Source: Myoxocephalus aenaeus | Taxonomy: Eukaryota > Chordata > Actinopteri > Perciformes > Cottidae | Assembly (NCBI GenBank): GCA_038501785.1 | Contig: JBAMJR010000097.1 | Location: 1,806,501-1,870,500 of the forward strand | DNA: 64,000 bases | Direction of reading: 5' to 3' | In this document: in pieces, positions 1-13,764 of the stretch | Position numbering within the stretch: the first letter of the stretch is position 1 | Layout: each line of letters opens with the position of its first letter | Position numbers and translations under genes: made by a program | Notes under the pieces: model-generated | The model's database searches: none | Told to the model about the DNA's origin: nothing | The model's input: the letters and a program-made list of their open reading frames with translations, nothing else

Positions 1-1523
1 TGGGGGCAGAGCCCATCAAAGATCAAAGCCTCTGTGATTTGGGGGGTGGGTGTTTTTTTTGGAAGGAAACGAAGCGCTGCTTGTGCCCTGTGTGGGCTGT
101 GGGCTCACCTGGGTGTGGGGGGCAGTGAGTGCCAAATGGCAAGGCCTCATCTCATTTGCAAAGATGCTGCCCCTGAATGTGGATGTGCAATTATGAATCA
201 GGGAGAAAAAAAAATGGTTTGAAGAAAAAAACATTCCATAATTAGCAAGGCAACTCCAAGCACAAGCAATGGAAATTAGTCCTGGTGTAATAAATTAGCC
301 TGTGCATATATTACATGAGATGAACCCCCTTGGGGCTTCGAATTAGCAGTTTTGGCCGTACACTCCTGCGTATTTAAATAAACCAGTCACTCCTTCGTCC
401 GGGCCCAATGACAGGCATTTCTCTTCAAAACCTCAATTCCTTTTTCTTTTTTTACAACTCATCCCCACCATGTCAGCTGGGTGTGGTCTCTTTGTGTCTA
501 TAATACCACATGGGCTATTGCATCCCACAGCCTCATTTCTCGGCACAGTCTGCCAGCCTTTCCCGGATTCGTAATCATTGGATATTTTGTGTTCCATTTT
601 ACATTGATTAGAGTTACCCATTTCTCCCTAGCTATTTTCTCTGGCTCTGATAAACAAATGTGAAATTAGAACCAGTTGAGATGAGCTGGGAGGAAATTTG
701 CATCAAAATAATACAGTGTTCGGCTAAAAGACCAAAATCAGATAGCAGCAACAAAAGCTGGCAAATTGCAAATTAAAAGGCATGATGTAAATGGTATTTT
801 GTCATTAAGCTTCAGCAGCCATTTTGGGGACAGGAGGGGGGGGGGGGGGGGGGCTGGTGACGTGGGGCTCATGCCGCTGGTTGTGATGAGTCTTATCCAG
901 AGCGATTATTCATACTTGTCCTTCTGCTTGAATTAAAGCAAGAGTGCTGGAGCCAGTTAAAGCCAAATACTTGAATGGCTAGTGAACTCTCACCTTCACG
1001 CGCATCCATTTAGCTCACAAATGAGAGCCAAGTACAGTCAGTGGAAAGCCATAATGGGTCTTTCTTCTTGCAGAGTGTGGCCATTACATACTAATTTCTT
1101 CTGGAGGCTCTTCAGGAATTTAAACACTTGGCTGGAGCTGCTGAGTCTTGTGCTGAGACGAGCAGACCCAACAATGCCAACACACAAGGTGTTTGTGCCG
1201 GTCACACTCATGTCGACTGACCACAATTGTGCTAAATTGGAGGGCTCCTGCATGTTGCTGCATTTGGATGAGGGGCTGCATCTTTTGTCCAGTGGAATGT
1301 ATTTTTAGTGATTTTTATTTTTTATTTGTAGTTTTTTTTACAAAGTTCTTCTCTCAAGACTCTTTGAAAACAAAAAGATGATGATCACATGATTTATAAA
1401 AACACTGTCAAAAACAATGATACACATTTTGTGCCATCATGTAAAAAATGCTTTTTATACTTTGAGATGTTCATTCAGGCTAAAGGTTCATTTACATATA
1501 ATGGATACAATATGTCAAGTTCA
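1..1523. other. Intergenic, no gene seen
   Basis: Moderate-complexity sequence with a run of 18 G at 836-853. The short open frames here lack splice context and recognisable domains. Confidence 0.6.
836..853 (+). repeat. G18 homopolymer
   Basis: Eighteen G in a row after GGACAGGA; can form a quadruplex. Confidence 0.95.
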
Positions 1524-1880
1524 AGATAGATAGATAGATAAATAAATACTATATTCATCCCCAGGTGGAAATGTGTTTGTAGCAGCAGGAAGCAAAGTTC
1601 CATAGGAGACATACAAGTATTAAGTATGAAAATACTCAATATATACACGATACAATAAAATAGCAGAACATATTAATTTTAAGAAAATTAAATAATAAAG
1701 AAAATGCAAAGTATATACAGTGTATATAAAGTATATACAGTCAAATAAAAATATATACAGTGAAATAGAATAGGTATTAAATGAATTAAATAAATGACAA
1801 AAGTGGTACTAGGGTTATTGGTATTGGTTCAATTGAAGGAGGATCTGGCCAGAGGCAATATATTATAAAGTCTTATTGCA
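1524..1880 (-). mobile_element. LINE-like 3' end, reverse orientation
   Basis: Starts with AGATAGATAGATAGAT, then ATATTCATCCCCAGGTGGAA and CAGCAGGAAG, followed by ACAATAAAATAG and repeated TATACAGT motifs. On the minus strand this is the familiar end of fish non-LTR elements: ATATACTGT-rich sequence, a CC(N)GGGGAT-like block and a terminal TATC-type tail. Degenerate, with no reverse transcriptase frame seen. The right edge is approximate. Confidence 0.6.
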
Positions 1881-3248
1881 ATTCAAGGTATTTACTTCTT
1901 AATGCACAACAATTACAGAGAAACACTTGTTGGCAATTAAACCATTATATTTGTTTTTATATTTCAGGGTCCCTCCAACAGTGCTCATTTAAATATGTAT
2001 AGAAATAGATTCACGCAAGTAAAAAAACAAAAACGTTAAAGTTTCCTACAACACTTAAAAGTGTGGAGATGATATACAGAAAATAAAAGGCATTGTTGGT
2101 CAAACACGTTATACATTAATACTATTTTTTTCCTTGATTCGCAGCTGTAATTGAATATAAATCTGAGTAGCTTCTTTTACATGAGTAGAAGCACAAATTC
2201 AAGAATGCATCAGTATTATAATATCATTCTCTACTCTGACAATAAATAAACAAAGCCCCTTCCCCAATATTTTCTCTAATGTCATATCCAGTTCATATCA
2301 CAATGGTGTAAAAGTTGTCCTTGCTGTGGTCCTAGCCATCCATTACCATTATCAACCAGCCCATATTGTTGATGAGTGGTATTTTTTGCACCAGATTACC
2401 CACTGCACATCAGTAGCACCCAGGAGGCAGTGATTTAATTATGCAATTAGTGTGGTGGATGATTAAATGGCTTAATTAATAGAGGAAGATTGGGAATTTG
2501 GCTGGAGTTGACAATATTCAGCTAGCTCGCTAGTTTGTGTGGATCTTTCAATAATTGGTCTTTAGCTCTTTTGTTCAGCATAATGCATTGGTATGATGAG
2601 TGTGATGATGGCAAGGCAGTCATTGAAAGACTTCAAAATCCAACAATAGTTGCATTCATTTGGCTATTAGGGATTTAAAGTGACATTCTTTTACTCACGG
2701 CTTTCAACAATAATGGCTAATATTTCTGGTATGCGACACGTTAACTTGTTAATGACTCCACTTAGTGAATCAATAAATGTGATGATCTACCACTGCAAAT
2801 GTTACTAGCTCCGTCCCACATGCTGTCTCAGCTGTTCCTATAAAGAGTAGGATTTCACACTTCATGCCTGCATTGGAGTCATTAGATTTCCTGTGTTCTC
2901 AGCTTTCCTCCTGTGGTTTGAGACTTGATCTTCAGACAGGATTTTTCTCAGGTCGGGGCTTTTGTCGAATTTACTGGATTAGTTCAGCTCCGAGCTCTCT
3001 AACACAGCGTAGTGTACACTTGTCCACTTGATTGACGGCCCGCGGGGACCAAGTGAGCGAGTTATTTACTGCCCGTTTGTTTGCTCTCACGGTGAGATAT
3101 ACGGAGATACCAGATTGTGAGGTAAAGTCAATGGTGAGTTACACGGGGCCTTTGTCACTCACAAATAGTTGTTGCAAAGACACAATCATTGGACCATGTC
3201 GTCTCCTGAGTCAAGCAGTGCTTTCCGTGAGTGTATATTGTTTGCAGC
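1881..3248. other. Intergenic with homeodomain-type AT motifs
   Basis: No gene. A block at about 2425-2490 packs TTAAT/ATTA core motifs (TTTAATTATGCAATTAG, GATTAAATGGCTTAATTAAT), the look of many developmental enhancers. Conservation cannot be judged here. Confidence 0.4.
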
Positions 3249-3300
3249 ACTTGACACTAGAACGTGAGGGTGAGAGAAGCCTCGTGTTCTAGTGTCAAGT
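3249..3300. repeat. Inverted repeat, 21-bp arms, 10-base loop
   Basis: Arms 3249-3269 and 3280-3300 pair over 21 positions. The outer 15 (ACTTGACACTAGAAC) are exact, and two inner positions form G-T wobbles. Shorter than a typical miRNA precursor. Confidence 0.85.
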
Positions 3301-4139
3301 TCACCGGCCCTCAGACGCGTGACGTTGTCTTGTGTGCAGAGAAAGACGACCGTGTCGACGAGGCTGCTGTTCAACAGAATAGCCACCAGTGTATAGCAAT
3401 TTCTGTTATTCCTTCTTTGATATGGTAGGAAGAGTTTCACTAAAGATAGTGTTTTTTTTCTCCCCTTTTCTTACTGCTGTCTGTCTGGAGTGGTGCTTTA
3501 ATGCTTTGTATTCCCACAAACTGAAAAGGAACATTGTGGTAGAAGTCAATAGTTGTCTTTTTAATAGTTTAACCCCTATTGCACTGTGAAAGCTATGTGC
3601 AGTTTAACTTCCAGTTCCTCTGGGTAAATCGTTTTCATGGATCAATTCAGAAATGGAACAGTCTATTAATTTACTACAGTATATGGTATTGTGTGCGGTC
3701 AATCAAGCCGTCGCTACAGTTGTCCGATATTTCAATGTCTTGTTCAGAGCATGAATGCAATACAGTAGATATAATTACACTATTTTAATCACACATAATC
3801 AGCAGCCATAATCAAATGGGCAAATTACTAAGTGTGCAATTTTCCATATTTTCGTATGGAAATGCACTAATAGAGGCTTTAAAGCTGGATATAATTATTT
3901 GCTTTTCATTTTGCATGGTTACATTATCCCTCTTTATTTTGTCTCAGTTGAATTGTAGCCCACCCATATTCAATAAAACACAACATCTCACTTACTACAT
4001 ATCTGGTTCTTTAGTGATGCTCAGGAGGGTCACATTGTGGTCACTGCTGTACAAATCTAAAAGTCACTGCTGAATTGCCTCATCCATAAAAAATAAAAAA
4101 ATCAGTATACTTAAATCTATATTTAAGTATTATTATTAT
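3301..4139. other. Intergenic, no gene seen
   Basis: AT-rich sequence with small overlapping open frames but no exon-like structure. A small inverted repeat (ATACTTAAAT / ATTTAAGTAT, loop CTAT) lies just before its right edge, at 4107-4130. Confidence 0.5.
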
Positions 4140-4260
4140 TATTGCCCAGTACGGTACACGTACAAGGAATTTGGCTTGGTCCATAACAATAAACACAGTG
4201 CACCAGTATAAGTAAAAATAGAAAATGTGAAAATGTACAATAAAATATGTTAAAGAAACG
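4125..4260. mobile_element. Possible degenerate teleost repeat
   Basis: Begins with (ATT)n at 4129-4143 and carries GTACAAGGAATTTGGCTTGG and CCATAACAATAAACA, wording I recognise from dispersed fish repeats. The edges and family are uncertain. Confidence 0.35.
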
Positions 4261-4712
4261 AACAAGAGTACGTTAAAACAAGTTTGTTACTAAAGTGTCA
4301 CGTGTATATTAATAGAGAAGAGTTATGCAAGAGGGATCAATACTCCAAGTACCACAATAATCCAAGTCATTCAACTGTACAGTAAAAATACATGCTCTTA
4401 GTTAAGCAAAGTGTTGCTTTGAATATTGTAATTCAATCCACAGTGATTGTGACAGATTTAAGAACACTAACTCCCACATTTAATCGCAGTATTCAAGCTT
4501 TTTCAGAGGACTAAATAGAAAATAAAATGTACTGCTGTAAACAGTGACGAGAGGATGATTTCAACCTCTGAACGAACTTGATGCAGCTTCCCCGTGTTGC
4601 TGCCCCTGTCAGCAGCCTGTCAGTCTGCCATGCTGTGATTGAGACATCAACCTAATCCATGTTTACACTGTCCTGCACGTGTCACGCCTAGCCGTTAACC
4701 ACACAGAATTAG

Positions 4713-4790
4713 GCCGTGTTTGACACCTCCCGCAACCCGCCACTTGAACCCATCATCGACTTCAGGCTCAAAGAGCAGTTCCAGTGCTCC
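4713..4790 (+). other. Exon-like 78-nt open segment, unassigned
   Basis: Flanked by GAATTAG and the good donor GTAAGC. It reads AVFDTSRNPPLEPIIDFRLK and EQFQCS without a stop. The acceptor is poor and no partner exon was found. The minus strand is also open. Could be chance. Confidence 0.2.
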
Positions 4791-4925
4791 GTAAGCAGTT
4801 ACTGCATTGTCAAGGGCCGAGAAAGCAGAAATAAAGCAGGAGGCTATAAGGGGATCGGGGCGGGGCGGGTGCAAGGAGAAACGATGGATGGCTGTGGGTA
4901 AGTGCCACTCCTTGAATATCCTCTC

Positions 4926-5040
4926 CGGCTGCCGTCCCACTCTGCCTCTCTCCCTCTGTCCTTCATTCTCCTCATGTCTCTCCTCCTCCCGTCTCTCTCC
5001 CTCATTCTCTCTATCTTCCTCTGCTTCCCCTCTTTCTGTT
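4926..5040 (+). repeat. Pyrimidine-rich low-complexity tract
   Basis: About 115 bases that are almost all C and T, built from CTCTC, TCCTC and CTCCC words. Capable of triplex (H-DNA) structure. Confidence 0.8.
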
Positions 5041-5253
5041 GCTTACTCAGAGAAGCTGCCAGTGTTTGCTTCTCCTTATCCAGGTTTCTAATCCGCCGCC
5101 AGTGAAAGAGGGGGAGAGGGACAGGCAGAACCATTAGAGGAGAGTTTATCAGAGTCGCTCAATCTGTTATCACTCCTGTCCGTCTGTCCCTCCCGCCAGC
5201 CACCACCTCCCTCCCTTGTCACCGAGCTACTGATTGTAGCCCCTACCAGTCCC

Positions 5254-5355
<102 letters not shown>

Positions 5356-5828
5356 GCCCACCTCTGAGTGTGTTTGCGCATGTGTGTTCAACAGCTTTGT
5401 TGGCGTGCCTGGCCATAAGTGAGCGCATATGTTATTGTGTACCACTGGCCATCAATTTCTGCACCACCTGAAAATGGCTGCAGCCAAGAATAAATAACAG
5501 CCCCGCTCTTTTCATCGAGGGTGTACTGGTTAACTCCGTGTACCTGATCACAAAGGGCCCGAGAAATAACATCAAACGCGGAGTATTTCACTGGGAGACT
5601 GGAGAGGAGACACCGACTGTCCCTGAGGGCACTTTGAGGTGTGAAGCGGGTGCTCTAAAATATGCCTGCACAGTTTTGTTGGCATGGGTGCTGCTGGGAC
5701 CAAGAGGGGAGGGCTAGAGTTTACCGAAAGGATAAATGTCAGAGGATCAGCTAAATTAGATCCTGCCTGTATTAAGACATCAACTGCTGCTGAAGTGGTG
5801 CATGTGTGCTCCGTGTGTGTGTGCATGC

Positions 5829-5883
<55 letters not shown>

Positions 5884-5902
5884 TGTGTGTGTGTGTGTGT
5901 GT
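5829..5902 (+). repeat. (TG)n microsatellite
   Basis: About 74 nt of TG/GC-interrupted TG (one GCGC break at 5880-5882). Confidence 0.96.
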
Positions 5903-7515
5903 GGCTGTTCTGCTGTGTGGATCCCTGCTCTCAGACTGCAGTCCAGGCTAAAATGGAGCTCAAAATGGAAGTGGCAGAATAAGCCGTTTCCTAGAGTTCT
6001 GTCTAGTGCAGAACAAACCAGTGAAGAGGGATGGTCCTTGTCTCTTATGTCACACTGTGCTGATCGTGGCCCAAATGAAATGCACTGCTAATAACTGCTG
6101 TTTTAGATCAGAGATAATAGAAGGTATAGTTTTTAAATCATGGACAATGGCGACTCCTCTGTTTATTTATCTATTAAAACCTAAAGCTCACGCTCAGAAA
6201 ATGTATACATAAAGGCAGTTAAGAGTCTTCAGTGATATAAAGTGCATCAGAGCTCCTTGACCACCATCGCTACAGGCTTCCTATCTCTATTTACCATGAG
6301 GGTTATAGAGGTGGAAACAGTGCAAGTACTGCTGTGGCCCTAAAGCATGAGACAGGGAATAGGTCTTCTCTTCCCCAGGCCTGAATGTGCTTTGTTGGCT
6401 GTAGTCACTGAGAGCACCGCTGCAGGGACTTTGAAATCATAACACCTACAACTACCACATTTGTTCTCATATCTGAGACTACCGAGAACACAGCCTGAGA
6501 AACATGCTGGCTATCAATTTTATGTGAAAATACAGACGGAAAATGACTGCATTTGGATACAGTTTCTGTGGGTAATTTGCTGTGAAAACATTGCTGCTGG
6601 CTTTATTAGAATTTGTGTTTTTTTCAAAATGTGATGTCTCCATCTTGGTTTATGGGGGAAGCGCAGCGCAGCGTAAGGCAACAACAGGAAAATAGCTGGT
6701 GCGGAGTGACATTTCTGCCACTTCGTTCATGTTCCGTCATTTAGAAGTAATGGCCGTGACCACTGCCTCCCGTGTTTACATAGCAGTGGGCTCCCAGCAC
6801 CCAGCCTGTGACAAATTATAAAAGCCAGGCCTCTGTAGCTGGGCTGCATTTCATTAAACTTTAACTTCCCTTATCTGCAGCGACAGAGGACGGAATAATA
6901 AAGGCTGACAGGTATCTAAAGATGTATGTTTGGACTAGGGGACAGGAACAGCATGAGAGCCTTAGCCAGCTTTGTCACCAAAGAAGGGACATATGTTGTG
7001 GGCTATAAAAACTGAAGGCAGATGTTGCCGTTTTACTGAAGCTGGGAGAGGTTGTAGACACTGATGGTGCTTCGCACATATGTCCACCATGAATGGCGGT
7101 CTGTTTCACTACCAATGCTTACTGCTGCACATGACAAAAAAGAAAGAAATACAGGTGTTATTTGTTATCGGATCAAATACAGTAAGGATATAATATTCAT
7201 GAAACATTTGTCAGTCCATTGCAGCAGGCAAGATATTACAATTTCTGCCATCTCTATGTTTTATTGTTTTCATTGAAAAAAAGATGACATTCATTGGGAA
7301 GTAAATGATTCAATTGGCGAGTTGAGGTCAAAGCAAAAATATATAATGAAATGCATGGATTTCATATAATAGCCATGCACATATATTATTTGATAAATTT
7401 AAGATGACTCATTTAAAGATGTTTCTTTGACTGCGGTGAATAAGTCAAATAAAAAGAAAAGAAGAAAACTTGAGGTATGCGGTAATTCATTAGTGAGAAC
7501 AATATGTCCCCCCCA

Positions 7516-7516
<1 letters not shown>
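5903..7516. other. Intergenic, no gene seen
   Basis: Mostly unique-looking sequence. The stretch at about 6780-6930 (GCCAGGCCTCTGTAGCTGGG, then ACTTCCCTTATCTGCAG) has balanced composition and GATA-type sites and may be a non-coding conserved block; untested. Confidence 0.45.

Positions 7517-7554
<38 letters not shown>
7517..7554 (+). repeat. (CA)n microsatellite
   Basis: About 38 nt of CA with one CGCA interruption. Confidence 0.95.
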
Positions 7555-8600
7555 AACAGAGGCCGCTCTGAAATCCACTCTACACTAAAAGATTCCTCAG
7601 AAAAGAAACTTGGATCCCAGGGGTAAGTTAGATGAGGTTTATATCTCAAAAGGACAATGTGGCAAGGCCAATATTAAACCATGTTAAGATCTTCTAAGAG
7701 AAGCAGTTGATTGATTCCATAGAACCTTGTTCATCAAGGCCACCAGGTTTGAACCAAAGATATTTGAAATATGAGGAAGAAAGAGGTAGTTACGGCAACA
7801 AAAAGCTGCTGAAGCGGCCTTTGTAAGTATCTGAAAGGACCTATCTACAGCTCGCTAGGCTCTCCCGTCGAGCAGACGAAAGGCTACCATGTAAATAAAA
7901 GCCAAGGGTGAGCTCACAAGTTTGCCTGCGTGAATAAAAATGCCCACAATAACATTACAGATGCATACACAAATAAAGCAAGCCATTCATTCATTTCCTT
8001 GTAATACCCAGCAGGCATTTTCTCTTTGTGCAGCGCCCCGAAAAGTATATGAATTTCTTGTGAGGTGTAATTCAAAATACAAAAATAAATTGACATCCCA
8101 TCTGCAATTTTGCTCACCACGTTCAATCTGAGCACTGATTTGGTGAGACCAATGTTTGTCCAATATCGTTTTCTCACTTTATAATATCCAGTTTCAAGAC
8201 TCGGCTGTGTACACATTTGAGTGCTGCCAATTTCGTGATTTCCCTACACTCTCCATGAAAGGTTTCTTCTTCTTCTTCTTCTTCTTCTGTGGTTTCACCA
8301 GTGTGAGTTGCTAGACAGCTACGCACACGGCGAGATAAGGTCAGATATGGCCTTCCCCGTGGGTGTTGGCGGTGGAGGGTATCGGCCAGCCTGAGGAGTG
8401 AACTAGGTGGCCGAGATAGCCTCCTCCTGCAGGCGAGTAGGTCTGGAGTGCTGCTCCCCCCAGCAGCCATGTCCTGTTGGAGTGAGCCCCTTCACCAAAG
8501 CTTTGTCTGAGAAGAGAGTAGCCGAAAGGGCCCTCTGACACACTGGACAAGACCCTTCAATATACAAGCGCTACCTCCACAGCCTCCTAACCAACCTCCA
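7555..8600. other. Intergenic, no gene seen
   Basis: Includes a TTC trinucleotide repeat at 8264-8288. No exon-like structure is supported. Confidence 0.5.
8264..8288 (+). repeat. (TTC)n microsatellite
   Basis: Eight TTC units in a row. Confidence 0.95.

Positions 8601-8601
<1 letters not shown>

Positions 8602-8682
<81 letters not shown>
8602..8682 (+). repeat. (CA)n microsatellite
   Basis: About 81 nt of uninterrupted CA. Confidence 0.98.
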
Positions 8683-8686
<4 letters not shown>

Positions 8687-10303
8687 CATACGCTCAGAAT
8701 CATGTGTGGCACCACACGAGTGCTGATGTTGTTTTATCTCCTGCTTTTTGTGTGGTTTTGGAGTTTGAACAGAGTGCTAAGCTCAAACGCAAACATTGGG
8801 AGCCGGAGGCGAGAGCAGAGCGCCATCTGCCCCGTTCACGGCCTGTCGGGCTTTCACTGTCCATTCCCAACAAGAAAACCTCTGCATTCACTGCAAACCA
8901 GGGGAGAGAAAGGAGGCAAGATAGAGTTGTGCACTGCCTGAGTAAGTTTGAAATAGTTCTTTATCTACAGTTTTTTTTTTTTTTACTGAATCACCGGGAG
9001 GGGAAATAAAGATGTAATCAATAATGAACAACCTTGAAAATGACTGTAAACAGATGGCCTATTGAAAAGAGGCCGGCTTTCACCTTCTGTACTTTTGCCA
9101 TATATTTGTGTTTTCTAATTCACAATCCAAAAAAGACGTTTTGTCCATCCTCGTGCCCCTGGCTGCATCTGTTCCTGAGAAAAGATTGCAAGCCTTCCAG
9201 TCAATACCGGCACACAATTGTCTTTCGTGTTATCGTTAATAATAACCCACCTTTGCTTGTCTCTCAGGAGACATTTCCCAAGTCTCCACAGATAACTCAC
9301 ACCATGTGTCACCGGGCGAGACAAAGCCCACACTGTGACATATCTAGACCAGCGGAGAGGACTCGGGGACGGCGAGGGAAGAAAAGAAGAGCGAAGACAA
9401 GAGCGGGGGGGGGGGGGGAGGGGGTGTTAAAGAGGAATGCAGTATAATGTATAGTGGTTTTGTCCAGGTAACGGTCGACTCAAATGCGGCTGTGACACAT
9501 TTGAAATTGGCCCTGGCCTGCCTACAAAGACGGACAGAGGCGCTGCAAGCACTAGCCAATCCATACTCTCCAGACACCTGCTCGGATTGGAGAATCCTCA
9601 GATATTGACCTTCAATTCAGCCGGCATTCAGAGTTGATGAAAAGAGATAAGCACTCTAATCTGTCCGTCGTCTTCGCGCTCCCATTTATTGACTAACTGA
9701 CACAGACTTATTTTAGCGCTGGCTGCATGCTGTCGCCACACGCCAATGGGATACATAAACCTAATAGATGTTTATTTGAAAGAGGCTAATATGAAAATTG
9801 CCGCTAAAGACACATGAATCAATTTTCAAAAGCAAACATAATTGGATATTCCGGGACACTTATTAAATGTGAATTGGCCCGGGTCTTCTTGTCTGTCACA
9901 GAAGTCTGCTCCCCCCCCTTTGCTACGGTTCCTTGTGTGACATGTTATTATGCTCCGTTTCCCTCTGTCAGCCGTAGCCATTTAACAGATTGCCTGCCAT
10001 GGAGAAACTGCTTTAAAACCTAAATGGTGTGTGTATTTGTGAGAAATTAATGTGTGTATATCTAACCACATGTGTAGATACAGTCACACATTATACTCGG
10101 GTAGGTCCTCTTCTTACTCCTCCCACCGTGGCCCTACATTTTCCCATGACAGTTGTAGGCTGGACGTTAGAGGCACTTGACAATGAGTAGGGGAGTAGGA
10201 GGAAGTGCTTCCTGAGAGCCTCTGTAGAGGATAGTGATGCCCACATACTGTCTGTGTCACAGACCTGCCATGAGGGGTGACCATGCGGACGGATTCACAC
10301 AAC

Positions 10304-10314
<11 letters not shown>
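8683..10314. other. Intergenic, no gene seen
   Basis: Contains T14 at 8971-8984 and a 14-G run at 9405-9418. The block from about 9590 to 10020 is repeat-free with ATTA/TAAT motifs and could be regulatory. No gene. Confidence 0.45.
9405..9418 (+). repeat. G14 homopolymer
   Basis: Fourteen G in a row, then AGGGGG. Confidence 0.95.

Positions 10315-10362
<48 letters not shown>
10315..10362. repeat. (AT)n microsatellite with CA/TG shoulders
   Basis: 48 nt of AT, preceded by ACACACACAC and followed by GTGTGTG, so the whole block 10301-10368 is close to palindromic. Confidence 0.96.
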
Positions 10363-11328
<966 letters not shown>

Positions 11329-11379
11329 CGTGCGAGTGAGAGAGAGGGATAGAGAGAGAAATGAAGAGAAAGATTATGC

Positions 11380-11419
11380 TTTTCTTTGTGCACCAGAATA
11401 TTCTAGTGCACAAAGAAAA
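11380..11419. repeat. Near-perfect 40-nt palindrome
   Basis: TTTTCTTTGTGCAC at 11380-11393 pairs exactly with 11406-11419. The centre AGAATATTCT is itself palindromic, with a single C/A mismatch pair between them. Confidence 0.9.
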
Positions 11420-13700
11420 ATCTTCGACAACTCCCGGGTGTTTTCTGTTCTCTTAAATCCCACGTTTAACACACTCGTGATCACGTGTCTGCAATTATTT
11501 AAATCCCCATCCGTCGACACAAAATGAGCATATGTAGTTTACATACATCATCCATATCACCTAACATTAGCCTTCAGAATAGGAATCGGTGCAAAGACCG
11601 AGCGGTCGGGTGGGAACCAAAGGATTAACCAAACCCGCCTCACACAATCCGTGCAGACACTGGTGAGCGGTTGGCCAGATGGGGGCACCCTTAACCAAGA
11701 TATGAGACACCAAGCTGCAGTAGTGGAGCCGCTCTCCACAAGGAAACAAGGAGGTGTGTGTTGTTATGCTCGACACTATTCAAAAGTTGAAATGCTTTAC
11801 TTAACAGTGAACTGTACCCGTGTACACTTTTAATAATTAATTACCAGCACACTTTCCTGCATGTGGCTCAATATAATATGCTGTGAGATCCACCCAGAAC
11901 ACATTTTACATTCAAAAATCGACGTTGAATCACTATCATAGATCACTGCCAATCACTTCATCACAATGTATTTTAGAAAGCACAGAATGTTTCATTGAAA
12001 TAGACAAAAAACAACAACAACAACAACATTGGTATAGATCAAATTGAAATATACCTCACTGGTTTGCAAAACTCCTCTCAATTCACATATTTCAGCTCAA
12101 TTGTTTTAGAATGCTGATTTAATCCCCGTCCTTTACATGCGGCTAGAACACGGTGCTGCAGAACTGAAACCGCAGTCGTAATGGACGGTTAAGTGACTCC
12201 TCACCGGATCTCTTACATATAATATAAGTTCCATTAGCCCCGGAATGGCTACTGTATGGCATTTAATTAAATATAGCCTTTCAAAGAAACACACGGCAAG
12301 CAATTGTGTGTGTGGTTACATTTAAATCTTGTGTGAGGTTACTAGTGCTTTTAACTACTGCACCCACTGCATAAACTGTAATTAACATATTGAGAATGAA
12401 GTAGATTTGCCATGCACTAATCGTTCTCTAATTCACTAAGAACTGCAGCCTTTCAAACAGTGGACAGTAATCAACATGCCAGGCCGAAACATTACATAAT
12501 CTGTAATTATGTTTCACTGAAAGAAAAGAAGAAATATATAAATAAATATACATAAATTAACAAAAGCCTATTGATGTGATTGGTTAATGGATGCCTTTAC
12601 GTGTTGTGAGGGCTAGGGCTATTACACTTTGTGACCTACAATACACGCATTCACAGGAATGTAAGAGAGGAAGTGTCAGAAGAGGGAGCATGTTCTCGAG
12701 TGCTCTTAATAAGTTTCACCAATTTCAAATGTAGCGTTTCCTGCTCTTTGGAATTATTCCTCAACGGCGTGCACAATAACCAATATCTGCTTGTTCCCCG
12801 ACTGCAACTGTTATGGAAAAGAGTCCCCCCGACCCTGTATGGTGCATGGGGCGGGCCTGTCCCAGAGGCCCCAGTGCACCATGGGTAATGTTTTGACTCC
12901 TCAGGTATAATGAGGGAGCTGTGGCTCGGCTGCTGAGAAGGAGAGTGGCAGCACTCCAGCCCTGACCCCCTCCAACTCCTGGGAAACCCATGCTGGACTG
13001 ACTCCCGCCTCACTCTCAGCTTTAGGGTTGAGGAGAGAAACGGACCGACGACTTGCTGCTCAGTCTCAGAGAGGACCAGCTGGGGCTCATTGTACCTGTG
13101 CCCATCAACAGGTTAAACATTGGACTTACTCTTAACTACACCCCTTCTGTTGTGATTCTCCTGCGGCTTTAACCGGATCACCTGTATCTACATTAGATGG
13201 GGCTACTGAGAAGTACCGGAGAATACGTGGCATATTTGCTAATACATTTCAATTTTATGGCAAATAAATTATACAAGGCAACACCCTTGTGTCATTACTT
13301 ATCGGTTATGAAATGTTTGTCTTCATTTATGGGAGCCTTGAATATACACCTGCACAAAACTGCAATGGTGGACGAAAACAAACGCAAAAACCCTTTCCTA
13401 TGTTCTTTTAGATAATTTGTGTCAGTGGGAAAATTAACCATGCAAATTAGGACTGCTGAATCAGAAGAAGAAAAAACGTGAAGCTCCATGGGAGGAAGGC
13501 AATCATTGGACGTCTTACTCGTGACCTAGGGTTACGCAATGAGCAAAACTGCTGCGGTTAAACAGTTTAGTATTATTAATCACTTGTGCAAAAGTAGTTA
13601 CTTTCAATCTTTAGTTTGGTTGCATTGCACTTAGGCACTGTGAGGGTTAAAACACACAAATGTTTGGATTGAAAGAGGACCAATAAAGAGGAAACTCGCT
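11420..13700. other. Intergenic, no gene seen
   Basis: AT-rich with a short CAA repeat (12012-12028). The GC-richer part 12830-13100 has an imperfect dyad (GGTGCATGGGGC ... GCCCCAGTGCACC). The overlapping open frames on both strands there have no splice context. Confidence 0.5.
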
Positions 13701-13710
13701 GGGGGGGGGG

Positions 13711-13762
<52 letters not shown>
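13701..13762. repeat. G10 run followed by (AT)n
   Basis: Ten G at 13701-13710, then about 50 nt of AT. Confidence 0.96.

Positions 13763-13764
<2 letters not shown>

Noticed and set aside
3249..3300. microRNA precursor
   Set aside because: A stem of 21 bp is shorter than the roughly 33 bp usual for a canonical precursor; no supporting expression can be seen. The same holds for the foldbacks at 11380, 30934, 45930 and 60502.
12651..13013. 120-codon minus-strand open frame
   Set aside because: Overlapped by other open frames on both strands in a GC-richer patch; no recognisable protein.
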